Shown here piece by piece: positions 16,723 to 24,626 of a stretch of 29,615 bases of DNA. The translations under genes were made by a program, and so were the position numbers. Source of the DNA: Nitrospirota bacterium (lineage in GTDB: Bacteria; UBA2233). The notes beneath the pieces are model-generated. The model was not told the DNA's origin. It was given only the letters and a program-made list of their open reading frames with translations, and did not search any database. Numbering within the stretch: position 1 is the stretch's first letter; every line of letters begins with the position of its first letter. Location: NCBI GenBank assembly GCA_011620345.1, contig WOZJ01000022.1, positions 1-29,615 of the forward strand, read 5' to 3'.

Positions 16723-17102
16723 GATCCTTTCCTTTCGACCGTAACCCGGATTATCGTCTCGTTTTCGCCGGCGGCGAGCGAAATGCTCCCCCGCGCCTTG
16801 AGTGGCAGGTTCGCTATAAGATAGGTAATCGTCGCGTCATCGATGTCCCTCCTTCCGATTTCCCAACCGGCCCTGGAAAGCTCTTTTTGATAAAAAGCAT
16901 CGACTTTGGCGAGGTCGTCCCCCGTTTTAAGGTCAGCAGAGAAAACCTCAAGCGTTTTCGCCTCTTGCGTCCGTACAACCTTTGCCTGAGGATACACAGG
17001 GATGGTGCTTGGATAGGCCTTTGGAAACGTAAGCCCCAAACACATTGCAAGCACCATCAACCCCGTACTGAGCGTTGCACATTGAACTGCTCGAAATTTC
17101 AT
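16704..17102 (-). CDS. Small exported protein of unknown function (first gene of protease/murein operon)
   Basis: A 132-residue protein with a signal peptide (about 1-30, hydrophobic LMVLAMCLGLTF) and no clear lipobox, so probably periplasmic or secreted. The mature part begins TIPVYPQAKVV, a Y-P-x-A-K opening seen in several uncharacterised exported proteins. It continues with DLAKVDAFYQKELSRAGWEIG (an amphipathic helix ending in a Gly-Trp turn) and finishes with two strands (ARGSISLAAGENETIIRVTVERK). It looks like a small alpha/beta fold; I assign no function. ATG 17102 has GGAGG seven bases upstream. It overlaps the protease gene by 19 bases, so it may be a chaperone, inhibitor or partner of the proteases. 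That is inference from position only. Confidence 0.7.
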   Translation of the reverse strand: MKFRAVQCATLSTGLMVLAMCLGLTFPKAYPSTIPVYPQAKVVRTQEAKTLEVFSADLKTGDDLAKVDAFYQKELSRAGWEIGRRDIDDATITYLIANLPLKARGSISLAAGENETIIRVTVERKGSWNPKK

Positions 17103-17134
17103 TGCCCTTCCTCCGTTTGGATAGGAAATAAAGA

Positions 17135-17163
17135 TTGCTGCCAACAAGACGTTCCCCTATAAT
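17135..17163 (+). promoter_or_regulatory. Predicted sigma70-type promoter for murJ
   Basis: TTGCTG (17135-17140) and a perfect TATAAT (17158-17163) are 17 bases apart. Transcription would begin near 17170, about 44 bases before the murJ ATG. It lies in the 111-base gap between murJ and the divergent protease/murein operon, so the two units may be co-regulated here. No equally good minus-strand promoter was found. Confidence 0.6.
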
Positions 17164-17213
17164 GGAAACCAAACATCGCATCGAACCCCAAACGAACCTT
17201 CAGAATTTAAAGC

Positions 17214-18746
17214 ATGCTTACCCAACGTTCGCTCGCAAGGCAGGCCCTTACCGTCTCGCTCATGACGTTCCTGAGCCGTATTTCAGGGGCCGCAAGGGAC
17301 ATGCTCACGGCCTACGCCTTCAGCCCCTGGGTTACAGACGCGTTTTTCCTGGCCTTTCGCATTCCCAACGTCTTTCGACAGCTATTGGCGGAAGGGGCCA
17401 TGAATGCCGGCTTTGTTCCCGTCCTGGCCCAGGAAAAGTCCAGGGGAACACCCGATCATTATGGAGCATTTCTACGGGCAAGTCTAGGCGCCCTTCTAGC
17501 ATTGCTTATCGCGACCTGCCTGATGGGCATTGTTTCTGCGCCATGGATTATCCGTCTGTTTGCACCCGGGTTTTCTAGCGACCCCTTGCAACTCCGGCTG
17601 GCTAGCAGGCTGCTTGCGCTTTGCTTCCCGTACCTTTTCCTGATTAGCCTATGCGCGTTCTTTGCCGGCATCCTCAATGTCGAGGGTTCGTTTTGGGGCC
17701 CAAGCTTTTCGCCCGTCGCCTTCAACGTTACGCTATGTTCGGTGATCTTTTTTTCGATGCACATTCGGCCTAACTGGGGCTACAGCCTAGGAGTGGGCGT
17801 CCTTTTAGGCGGGCTGGCCCAGCTCGTTTTTCACCTGATCCCACTCGAGGACCGATCAAGGCGCTTAAGGCCCTCCTGGAACCCTGCACACCCTGCCTTG
17901 AAACAGATGGCCTTTCTTATCCTTCCGTCCATTCCCTCTTTCGGCATGACACAGATCAACATTCTTGTCGATAGCCTATTCGCAACGCTTGTAGGCAAAG
18001 GGTCCGTGTCGGCCTTGTACTACGCCGCAAGATTGCTCGAATTTGCTATGGGAATCGTACCGATCGCGCTTGCCACCGTTACCCTTCCAAGGTTCGCGAC
18101 ACTGATCGCCAAGAACGACAAAAAGGCCCTCGAGATAGGCTTTCAAAAGACGCTCTTCTTGACGCTCTTCTTGACGCTCCCAGCGGCGGTTGGCCTTTGC
18201 ATTCTTGCTACGCCGATCGTCCGCCTCGTTTACGAACGCGGGAATTTTCTGCCCGAACTCACCCACTCGACATCCGCAGCGCTCGTTGGGTTCTCGATCG
18301 GGCTGGTCCCTTACGCGTTCATCCGGATCATGGTTAGCACCTTTTACGCGTTTCAGGACACAAAAACACCGTTGATTTGGTCCTTTGTGGGGATGTTAGC
18401 GAACGTCCTGGGAGATTATTTTTTTCTTGGGTTCGGAACGTTCGGCCTAGCGCTGGCCACTTCGCTCTCGGGCTGGATTCAGCTGATCGGGCTCAGCCGC
18501 TCACTGAGAGCCTACCATCAGCTTGATCTAGGGCTGCTTCTTTCCGGCCGGGCGCTTAAAGTCTATCTTGCCGGGGTTTCGATGGTCGCAGCCTGGTATT
18601 TCCTGGGAAAAGGTTGGCTTTTTGGGTTTTCCGGTGTTGTTGCGTTTTCCTTCGCCGTTCTCGGCGTCATCGCATTCCTGGCCTTGACATACTTCAGCGT
18701 CTACTTCGGCTTTGGCCTAATAAGCAAGCTACGCGAGCGTCTTTAG
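17214..18746 (+). CDS. murJ: Lipid II flippase MurJ (MviN)
   Basis: A 510-residue polytopic membrane protein of the MOP exporter superfamily that flips the peptidoglycan precursor lipid II across the inner membrane. The N-terminal block is classical: SLMTFLSRISGAARDMLTAYAF, then DAFFLAFRIPNVFRQLLAEGAMNAGFVPV, with the central-cavity Arg residues of the family. The periplasm-facing FAGILNVEG and LLEFAMGIVPIALATVTLPRFA, and RIMVSTFYAFQDTKTPL in the second half, are also conserved. About 14 membrane helices can be traced. ATG 17214 has only a weak ribosome-binding site, but the promoter upstream is strong. Its last 18 bases overlap ntrX tail to tail. Confidence 0.93.
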   Translation: MLTQRSLARQALTVSLMTFLSRISGAARDMLTAYAFSPWVTDAFFLAFRIPNVFRQLLAEGAMNAGFVPVLAQEKSRGTPDHYGAFLRASLGALLALLIATCLMGIVSAPWIIRLFAPGFSSDPLQLRLASRLLALCFPYLFLISLCAFFAGILNVEGSFWGPSFSPVAFNVTLCSVIFFSMHIRPNWGYSLGVGVLLGGLAQLVFHLIPLEDRSRRLRPSWNPAHPALKQMAFLILPSIPSFGMTQINILVDSLFATLVGKGSVSALYYAARLLEFAMGIVPIALATVTLPRFATLIAKNDKKALEIGFQKTLFLTLFLTLPAAVGLCILATPIVRLVYERGNFLPELTHSTSAALVGFSIGLVPYAFIRIMVSTFYAFQDTKTPLIWSFVGMLANVLGDYFFLGFGTFGLALATSLSGWIQLIGLSRSLRAYHQLDLGLLLSGRALKVYLAGVSMVAAWYFLGKGWLFGFSGVVAFSFAVLGVIAFLALTYFSVYFGFGLISKLRERL

Positions 18747-20084
18747 CCTTCGCGAAAGGTACTCTCTCGAAATACCTAAAGACCTGGCCGCTTTTGTAAT
18801 GTTCCCCTCGAACAACTCGAGACGATCCAAGATCAGCCGACTCTCGAAGCGCTTTTTGGCTTGTTCGAGCTTTTCGGCTACCTGCTCCCCGTCCGAGCGG
18901 TCCTCTGGAGAGTGTAGAGGTTTTGGGCGCTCGAATAAATCTAAACAAACCTGCTTCATCAATTCCGTACCGATTCGGCCGTCCTGGGAAAAGATCAAGA
19001 GTCTTTCCGTGATATTCTTGAGTTCCCTGACATTACCAGGCCAGGAGTATTCCCGAAGGACAGCGAAGATGTCCGGGTCGACCTGCCTGACCGGCTTGCC
19101 CATTTCCCCTATCGCCCTTTCTAGGAAATGCCAGAAAAGGAGTTCGACATCTCCTTTACGCTCCCTGAGCGGGGGGATCCACAACGGAACAACGTTGAGC
19201 CGAAAGTAAAGGTCCTCCCGAAACTTTCCCCGATTGACCTGCCCCCCGAGTTCCCGGTTCGTCGCCGTCACCACACGTACGTCAACCGTAAGCAGATCGT
19301 TGCCCCCTAAGCGGCTCAAGGTCTTCTCTTCGATTACCTTTAGCACCTTGGCTTGGGCCGCAAGGCTCAAGTCTGCAACCTCGTCCAAAAACAATATCCC
19401 ACCGTGGGCCATCTCGAACTTGCCCTTCTTTTGCTGGTAGGCGCCCGAAAAGGCCCCCCGCTCATACCCAAAGAGTTCGGCTTCCAAAAGGTCGTCCGGG
19501 ATCGCGGCGCAGTTCAACTCTACAAAGGGTCCTTCAACCCTATCGGAAAGCCTGTGGATCTCCCTGGCCAGCAACCCCTTGCCCGTCCCGCTTTCGCCAC
19601 AGATAAGGACCGTTACGTCTGCCTTGGCAACGAGAAGCACCTTACTTTTTAGGTTTTTGACCGCCTTCGTCTCTCCTACGAGCCCTTCGAGAATGCCCGG
19701 GGCTTCGCTTTCGAGATGTTGTCGCCTTCGCACCCTAAGGGCTTTCTTGACGGTACCAAGAAGTCTTTCCAGCGCGATGGGTTTTTCTAGGAAATCGTAA
19801 GCACCAAGCTTGATCGCCCGAACCGCGTCTTCGATCTGGCCATGGCCCGAAATGACGATGACAGGCGGACGTAACCCATCCTGTAGAGATTCCAGAAAAT
19901 CCAAGCCATCGCCGTCGGGCATTTTGATATCCAATAGAAGAAGGTCCGGGGTTTCTTCATCCAGCAGGGAGCGAGCCTTGTAGAGGCGATCGGCCGTTTG
20001 CACAGAATACCCCTCGTCCTCCAAGATGGTCTTGAGAATTTGGCAGATTCCCTCTTCGTCGTCAACTACAAAGATGCGCGCCAT
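18729..20084 (-). CDS. ntrX: NtrX-like sigma54-dependent response regulator
   Basis: A 451-residue NtrC-family activator. It has a receiver domain (1-120; acidic pocket Asp8/Asp9, phospho-acceptor Asp52 in LLLDIKMPDGDG, Lys101), an AAA+ domain (about 135-370; Walker A GESGTGKG at 163-170, Walker B ILFLDEV near 231-237, FREDLYFRLNV, SWPGNVRELKN) and a Fis-type helix-turn-helix (GNITKAARSLGISREYLSRRL). The sigma54-contact loop reads GAFSGA (210-215) rather than the usual GAFTGA; Thr to Ser keeps the hydroxyl, so activity is possible. ATG 20084 lies four bases after the ntrY stop; the long upstream extension of the frame lies inside ntrY. NtrX pairs with NtrY in control of nitrogen, redox or envelope genes. 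The targets here are unknown. Confidence 0.88.
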   Translation of the reverse strand: MARIFVVDDEEGICQILKTILEDEGYSVQTADRLYKARSLLDEETPDLLLLDIKMPDGDGLDFLESLQDGLRPPVIVISGHGQIEDAVRAIKLGAYDFLEKPIALERLLGTVKKALRVRRRQHLESEAPGILEGLVGETKAVKNLKSKVLLVAKADVTVLICGESGTGKGLLAREIHRLSDRVEGPFVELNCAAIPDDLLEAELFGYERGAFSGAYQQKKGKFEMAHGGILFLDEVADLSLAAQAKVLKVIEEKTLSRLGGNDLLTVDVRVVTATNRELGGQVNRGKFREDLYFRLNVVPLWIPPLRERKGDVELLFWHFLERAIGEMGKPVRQVDPDIFAVLREYSWPGNVRELKNITERLLIFSQDGRIGTELMKQVCLDLFERPKPLHSPEDRSDGEQVAEKLEQAKKRFESRLILDRLELFEGNITKAARSLGISREYLSRRLKTLA

Positions 20085-20088
20085 ACCC

Positions 20089-22155
20089 TTAAGTCCCTGA
20101 TGAGGGCTTTTTTGTTGGTAAGTAGACCTCGATGGTTGCCCCTCCCCAATCATTCGCGTGCAATCGAATCTCCCCACCGTGGGCCTCGACAATACCCCTG
20201 ACCAGCCCGAGGCCAATTCCTGAGCCTTGAGCCTTCGTCGAGAACGATAGATCCCCCAAGACGGGCAAGGCCTCCTTCGGTATCCCTTTACCGGAATCCT
20301 CGACAAACAGGCTTATCCCGCCTGAAGGCACGTAGCGGCTCCGAAGGCGCAAGATTTTGGAGGAAGCAGCGGCCTCTTCCATCGCCTCAAGGCCGTTCTT
20401 AATCAGGTTCACGAGTGCCCGGCGGACATAATCGGGGTCAAGCGATGAGTTAGGAACATGGGGGTCAAGCTCGAGCTTCCATAAAACATCCGGAAACACC
20501 GTACGGTAGCTCTGGACAAGCCCCGTGAGCAACTCGTTCACGTCAGTCATTGCAAGCCGCAAGCTTGGAAGCCTTGCATAGGCGCTAAAGTTATCGACGA
20601 GCAGAGTAAGCTCTCCTACCTCCCTCACGATAATCCCCGTACATTCTTTAAGAACTTCGCGCTCCTTTGTCGTGCGAGGCTTCAAGGCTTTCGAAAGCCT
20701 GTCTGCACTCAGCCTTATGGGCGTCAAAGGGTTTTTGATCTCATGGGCGACGTGCCTTGCCGCCTGCTGCCACACCTGCGTCTTTTGAGCCAGCACGAGC
20801 TCTGTTTGGTCTTCTACAACGACCAGAAAAAGTCCCCCTTCGGAGCGGTCTTTTGGCCGGATGGCCGAAAGAAACCATACGAGATACCTCTTATTGCCCC
20901 GGACATCCTTGACCTCTAACGGCGAGGTAAGGCTGGAACCTTGGGCATGGTTCATTCGCCTGAACAGTTCATGTCCCTTGAGAACGAACCAGGCCTCGAG
21001 CGCCCGCCAGTAGGCCATGCCCACGTACGCGGAATCACCGTTTTTCAGGAAGGCTTTTGCAGGTTCATTGATTGAAATAAGCTTACCCTTAAGGTCGATC
21101 CCGATGACTGCGGCCGTAATATGGTTGAGCAAGCCCTCGAGATAGCGATTCTTTTCCCAGAGTTCATCCTGAACCTTTTTTAGCTCTCCCACCATTTGGT
21201 TGAACGCTTCGACCAAAGCAGAAAACTCCCCATTGCCCTCTACATCGAGCGCATTCTCGTATTTACCGATCCGTACGGATGCAATGACCTCGGACAGCCG
21301 CCTTAGAGGCACCAGAAGCGCGTTGGCAAACTTGAAGGCGCCCCATGTCGCCACAAATAGCACGCAAAAAAAGATATTCGTGAACAAAAGAATATAGAGC
21401 GCCTTGATGGGGCTCTTGAGAACATCGGCCTTTTGGTAAGCGGCTTGAAGTTGCTCAAGCTGCCCTTTCCCTTCTTTCCACGCATCTGGAACCCGAAAGC
21501 GGACGACCCAAGGTGGCTCTACCCATACCCACTCTGGCTCATCCCTAGAAACTCTCTCTTGTGGAACGGGAAATGCGCCATCTCGCACGGCCCCCGCTAG
21601 TCGCTCCACCCTGACGCCTCCACCAAGAACCCGCTCCAGTTGCTTTTCAAGCGCTTGGGGTGTCAAAGCCCGTTCTTCCGAAAGGAGGACCTCGAGTACG
21701 CCGTTTATTTCTTTATAGCGGGCGTCCAGCAACTCATCTTGTAACGCTTTAACGCCCTGAAATGTGGATTGCACCTGGGAGCCAAACCAGCCGTTAATCA
21801 CCTGGATCACGATAAAAATGCTGGGAATGAACAAGCAAAGGGCGGGCAACAGCGAGGTAACCAGCGACACGAAGAGCATTTTCTTGACAAGCGAACTCCC
21901 CAACGGCCCGCGTCTTTGCTCGATTCCCAACTTCGTAATGTTTCGAACAAAAAGGAAAACGACGAGCGCGAGCAAGAAAATGTTGAAATTAAGAAACAAG
22001 AAAAAAGGGAGGTTCGTAACCAAGGGAAGCTTTTCGGCGTAGCGCGTCGCCGTAAGCTGCACGGCAAGGGCGACAAGGAAGGCTACAAGAGACACCCCTC
22101 CTACGATAAGCTCGATCTTGCGCTTTTTGTGCTCATCCATCCTGGCAGGCCGCAT
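20089..22155 (-). CDS. ntrY: NtrY-like membrane histidine kinase
   Basis: A 688-residue sensor kinase. There are three hydrophobic segments at about 14-36, 48-72 and 92-122, then an extracytoplasmic region (about 123-250) and a fourth helix (about 252-278). A HAMP domain (about 278-330), a PAS domain (about 340-445) and HisKA follow, the last with the H-box RHVAHEIKNPLTPIRLS (His471). The HATPase domain has NLIKNGLEAM, VEDSGKGIP and GSGIGLGLVRGIVEAHGG. This domain order and the H-box sequence fit NtrY. It would phosphorylate NtrX, encoded four bases downstream. The start could be ATG 22155 or ATG 22140; neither has a strong ribosome-binding site. The signal sensed cannot be read from the sequence. 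Confidence 0.88.
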   Translation of the reverse strand: MRPARMDEHKKRKIELIVGGVSLVAFLVALAVQLTATRYAEKLPLVTNLPFFLFLNFNIFLLALVVFLFVRNITKLGIEQRRGPLGSSLVKKMLFVSLVTSLLPALCLFIPSIFIVIQVINGWFGSQVQSTFQGVKALQDELLDARYKEINGVLEVLLSEERALTPQALEKQLERVLGGGVRVERLAGAVRDGAFPVPQERVSRDEPEWVWVEPPWVVRFRVPDAWKEGKGQLEQLQAAYQKADVLKSPIKALYILLFTNIFFCVLFVATWGAFKFANALLVPLRRLSEVIASVRIGKYENALDVEGNGEFSALVEAFNQMVGELKKVQDELWEKNRYLEGLLNHITAAVIGIDLKGKLISINEPAKAFLKNGDSAYVGMAYWRALEAWFVLKGHELFRRMNHAQGSSLTSPLEVKDVRGNKRYLVWFLSAIRPKDRSEGGLFLVVVEDQTELVLAQKTQVWQQAARHVAHEIKNPLTPIRLSADRLSKALKPRTTKEREVLKECTGIIVREVGELTLLVDNFSAYARLPSLRLAMTDVNELLTGLVQSYRTVFPDVLWKLELDPHVPNSSLDPDYVRRALVNLIKNGLEAMEEAAASSKILRLRSRYVPSGGISLFVEDSGKGIPKEALPVLGDLSFSTKAQGSGIGLGLVRGIVEAHGGEIRLHANDWGGATIEVYLPTKKPSSGT

Positions 22156-22191
22156 GCGTTTCAGGTACTTAGGCTTTGCGCCTACCCACCC

Positions 22192-22200
22192 ATTATGCCA
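22192..22200 (-). promoter_or_regulatory. Possible extended -10 promoter for ntrY-ntrX
   Basis: The minus strand carries TGGCATAAT (22200-22192), an extended -10 element (TGn followed by CATAAT), just downstream of the lpxC terminator and 37 bases before the ntrY ATG. No convincing -35 box accompanies it, as is common for extended -10 promoters. Because the terminator isolates ntrY from lpxC, some promoter is expected here. Confidence 0.35.
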
Positions 22201-22208
22201 TACGGCAC

Positions 22209-22246
22209 AAAAAAAGGCTCCCCCCAAGGGGAAGGAGCCTTTTTTG
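22209..22246. terminator. Bidirectional-looking rho-independent terminator after lpxC
   Basis: A GGCTCC stem arm (22216-22221) pairs with GGAGCC (22234-22239); an inner CCCC/GGGG pairing with an AA bulge strengthens it. Runs of A precede and runs of T follow, so it could work in both directions. On the minus strand it comes directly after the lpxC stop at 22264 and ends with a T-run, which fits termination of the lpxC transcript. Confidence 0.8.
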
Positions 22247-22263
22247 TCCTCGGACGTTTGATG

Positions 22264-23181
22264 CTAGCTTATTGCAGCGGCCAGAAGCGGGCTATCGGCC
22301 GAGGCGCGGAGTTGATCCTGGTCTTGGATAACAAAGGCGCCTTGGATGGTGCGAAGACGCTCGATCATCATGACGTTCAAGGCATGGCCAGGCTTAAACG
22401 CCACGTAGCGGCCAACGAGCGGGTAACCGACGAGCGATAGATCTCCTACGATATCGAGCGCCTTGTGACGAACGAACTCGTCCGGGAAGCGTAACCCTTC
22501 AGGGTTCAAGACGCCAGCGTCCGCATCCAATACAACGGCATTTGCAAGGCTTGCGCCCTTAATGAGCCCTTTGGAGCGCATCGCTTCGACATCCTCGAGG
22601 AAACCAAACGTCCTTGCAGGAGCAAGCTCCTGCCTGTAAATCCCTGGGGTTACATCAAGCTCGAGCGATTGCCTCCCGATTGCTGAATGGGCAAAGTCAA
22701 CTTCCACCTCAATTCGAAGCGTCCTGGGATCGTCCTCCACTCTTGGCCATAAACTCACCCAACGATCTCCTAGCGTGACAACGACCGGCTTCAACACCAC
22801 GGCCACCTGCTTTCTCGCAGGCTGCCGAACCAGGCCGGCACGCTCGAGTACCTCGAAAAAAGGAAGGGCGCTTCCGTCGAGAATGGGAATTTCCGGCCCT
22901 TGAACACGAACAGTAACGTTCGTCAGGCCTATTCCAAAGATGGCCGATAGGAGATGTTCTACTGTCTTTACTTCTTTCTTACCCTTGGCAATTCCCACGC
23001 ACAGCTCCGTGCTTCGTACCGTGGCCTCCCTCAGGGTAAAGCGCTCGGAACCCAAGGCAAAGGTGATCCCACTTCTAGGTGGAGCAGGCTCTAGGCTGAC
23101 GCCCACGCATGCTCCCGTATGCAGGCCTGTCCCCTTGATCGTTACCGGCCTTTTGAGGGTCGTTTCACTCGCGTATGCCAC
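22264..23181 (-). CDS. lpxC: UDP-3-O-acyl-N-acetylglucosamine deacetylase
   Basis: A 305-residue zinc enzyme that carries out the committed step of lipid A synthesis. The N-terminal KRPVTIKGTGLHTGACVGV is the family opening. TVEHLLSA (His76) and RHKALDIVGD (His239, Asp243) supply the zinc ligands, and PGHALN contains His266, the likely general acid. The hydrophobic-tunnel part PARTFGFLEDVE is also present. The start is GTG 23181, with GGAGGAAG upstream at good distance. A spacer of 184 bases with two tandem dyad elements separates it from DUF2905 upstream, and a strong terminator follows, so it may be its own transcription unit. Together with lptFG it shows that the host makes LPS. Confidence 0.94.
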   Translation of the reverse strand: MAYASETTLKRPVTIKGTGLHTGACVGVSLEPAPPRSGITFALGSERFTLREATVRSTELCVGIAKGKKEVKTVEHLLSAIFGIGLTNVTVRVQGPEIPILDGSALPFFEVLERAGLVRQPARKQVAVVLKPVVVTLGDRWVSLWPRVEDDPRTLRIEVEVDFAHSAIGRQSLELDVTPGIYRQELAPARTFGFLEDVEAMRSKGLIKGASLANAVVLDADAGVLNPEGLRFPDEFVRHKALDIVGDLSLVGYPLVGRYVAFKPGHALNVMMIERLRTIQGAFVIQDQDQLRASADSPLLAAAIS

Positions 23182-23316
23182 ATCTTCCTCCGTCCAGTGT
23201 TTTTCCGCGCATCCAAGCGGTCCGTGAGGCTCAACAAACGAATTGAATGAGCAATTGTCATGCCATCTAGAACGGGCCGTACGGACAAGGTCTTACAGAA
23301 AGCCGTGGATCGAAGC

Positions 23317-23356
23317 GTGACCTTTGGTTCACGCAAAAGTGTGACCAAAACATCAC
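23317..23356. promoter_or_regulatory. Two tandem GTGA-N8-TCAC dyads upstream of lpxC
   Basis: GTGACCTTTGGTTCAC (23317-23332) and GTGACCAAAACATCAC (23341-23356) both have GTGA and TCAC ends separated by eight bases and share the longer left half GTGACC. They start 24 bases apart. They resemble CRP/FNR-type palindromes, but with a spacer two bases longer than the usual N6. They lie just past the DUF2905 stop, about 135 bases before lpxC, and could be operators for lpxC. The regulator is unknown. Confidence 0.4.
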
Positions 23357-23365
23357 GCGGGGTGT

Positions 23366-23581
23366 CTACCTTCTTAGGAAGAGGTTTATCACGACCGTAA
23401 GGATAAGGCTAAGGATCAGACAAGAGGCAAGCGGAAGGAATACGTGGACGTTTTTAAATTGGAAGTGGAGGTCTCCTGGAAGCTTCCCAAAAAGCGGGAT
23501 ATGGGCAAACGCGAGCAACAGGAAGCCTGCCAGAATAATACAAACCCCTAGCGCGATCAGCACCCATGCAAAAGGCTGCAA
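23366..23581 (-). CDS. DUF2905 family small membrane protein
   Basis: A 71-residue protein with two hydrophobic helices (about 4-26 and 46-68) joined by a loop containing LFGKLPGDLHFQFKNVHVFLPL. The GKLPGD and F-x-F-P-L pattern is characteristic of DUF2905, a family of unknown function often found directly after ruvB or near queA. The start is TTG 23581, with GAGGG upstream; no in-frame ATG would keep the first helix complete. It begins 13 bases after the ruvB stop and is the last gene of that operon. Confidence 0.82.
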   Translation of the reverse strand: MQPFAWVLIALGVCIILAGFLLLAFAHIPLFGKLPGDLHFQFKNVHVFLPLASCLILSLILTVVINLFLRR

Positions 23582-23594
23582 CGCCGTTCACCCT

Positions 23595-24620
23595 CTATGA
23601 GTTATCGAATAGCCCTTTGCCTGTACGGGGTAAGGGCTTGGGGGGGCAAGCCATGACAGCGTACCCCTTTTCGGTCACTACGCGGCCTCGCTGCGTCTTA
23701 TGGATGATCCCCTCGCGCAGCAGATAGGGCTCATAGACATCCTCGATCGTGTCCTTTTCTTCCATGATGGCCGAAGCGAGCGTTTCGATCCCGACCGGAC
23801 CTCCGTGGAACTTCTCGATCATCACGGAAAGGATCTTACGGTCCATGCTTTCTAGGCCATTGCTATCGACGCCGTTCAATGCAAGCGCCGCCCCTACAAG
23901 CTCTTTATCGATCAGGCCCGCCTGGAATACCTGGGCATAGTCCCGTACCCTCTTAAGGAGCGACAACCCTACCCTGGGTGTACCCTTTGAGCATCCCGAA
24001 AGCTCTTGGAGTGCATCATGGGACATTGCGACCCCCCACTGCTTGGCATAAGCGGCAAGGATTCGCCCAAGATCTTCCGGTTCATAGAAGTCCAAATGAA
24101 AGCCCAACGCGAACCTGCTTCGAAGCGGAGCACTTAGAAGCCCCTGCCTTGTCGTGGCCCCTATCAGCGTAAACCGACTCAAAGGAAGCCTAACGGCCTT
24201 GGCCTTAGGGCCTTCTCCGATTATCACGTCTAACGCAAACTGCTCCATGGCGGTGTACAAGAGCTCTTCTAAGGGCTTTTTGAGCCGATGGATCTCGTCG
24301 ATAAATAAAACATCGCGCTCGTTTAAGTGCGTCAGAATAGCGGCAAGCTCGCCTTGCCTTTCGATAGCCGGGCCTGAAGTCACCCGCAACGCACAAGAAA
24401 GCTCTTTGGCAATCAGCCTCGCCAGCGTCGTTTTCCCGAGTCCAGGAGGGCCGCTCAAAAGAACGTGATCAAGGCACTCCGCGCGCTCCTTGCAGGCTTG
24501 AATCGCGAGCCGAAGCGAGGCAACGGGCTGCCTTTGGCCAATGAAGCCCTCTAGGCTTTCAGGGCCAGGAATGCCGAAGGGATCGTAGAGGCGTTGGCCA
24601 GAAGGGGTTTTATGGTCCAT
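23595..24620 (-). CDS. ruvB: Holliday junction branch-migration ATPase RuvB
   Basis: A 341-residue AAA+ motor that with RuvA drives branch migration of Holliday junctions. Motifs in order: LEGFIGQRQPVASLRLAI, Walker A GPPGLGKTT, Walker B VLFIDEIHRL, sensor 1 LIGATTRQGLLSAPLRSRF, then GTPRVGLSLLKRVRD (sensor 2). The winged-helix domain starts at about 255 with LESMDRKILSVMIEKFHGGPVGIETLASAI and ends with EPYLLREGIIHKTQRGR. Small changes from the common pattern (RQGLLSAPLRSRF for RAGLLTSPLRDRF) leave the key residues in place. Six bases separate it from ruvA and 13 from DUF2905. Confidence 0.95.
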   Translation of the reverse strand: MDHKTPSGQRLYDPFGIPGPESLEGFIGQRQPVASLRLAIQACKERAECLDHVLLSGPPGLGKTTLARLIAKELSCALRVTSGPAIERQGELAAILTHLNERDVLFIDEIHRLKKPLEELLYTAMEQFALDVIIGEGPKAKAVRLPLSRFTLIGATTRQGLLSAPLRSRFALGFHLDFYEPEDLGRILAAYAKQWGVAMSHDALQELSGCSKGTPRVGLSLLKRVRDYAQVFQAGLIDKELVGAALALNGVDSNGLESMDRKILSVMIEKFHGGPVGIETLASAIMEEKDTIEDVYEPYLLREGIIHKTQRGRVVTEKGYAVMACPPKPLPRTGKGLFDNS

Positions 24621-24626
24621 CGTGGA

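Noticed and set aside
18158-18180. Direct repeat of about 11 bases (CTCTTCTTGACG) inside murJ
   Set aside because: It codes for a repeated Leu-Phe-Leu-Thr in a membrane helix; this is composition, not a separate element.
21769-22440. 223-codon plus-strand frame across the ntrY start, terminator and lpxC end
   Set aside because: It is antisense to two well-supported genes, reads through a terminator hairpin and has low-complexity charged composition.
23142-23348. 68-codon minus-strand frame in the gap before lpxC
   Set aside because: It overlaps the lpxC start in another frame and has no recognisable motif; it is treated as spacer with the dyad elements.
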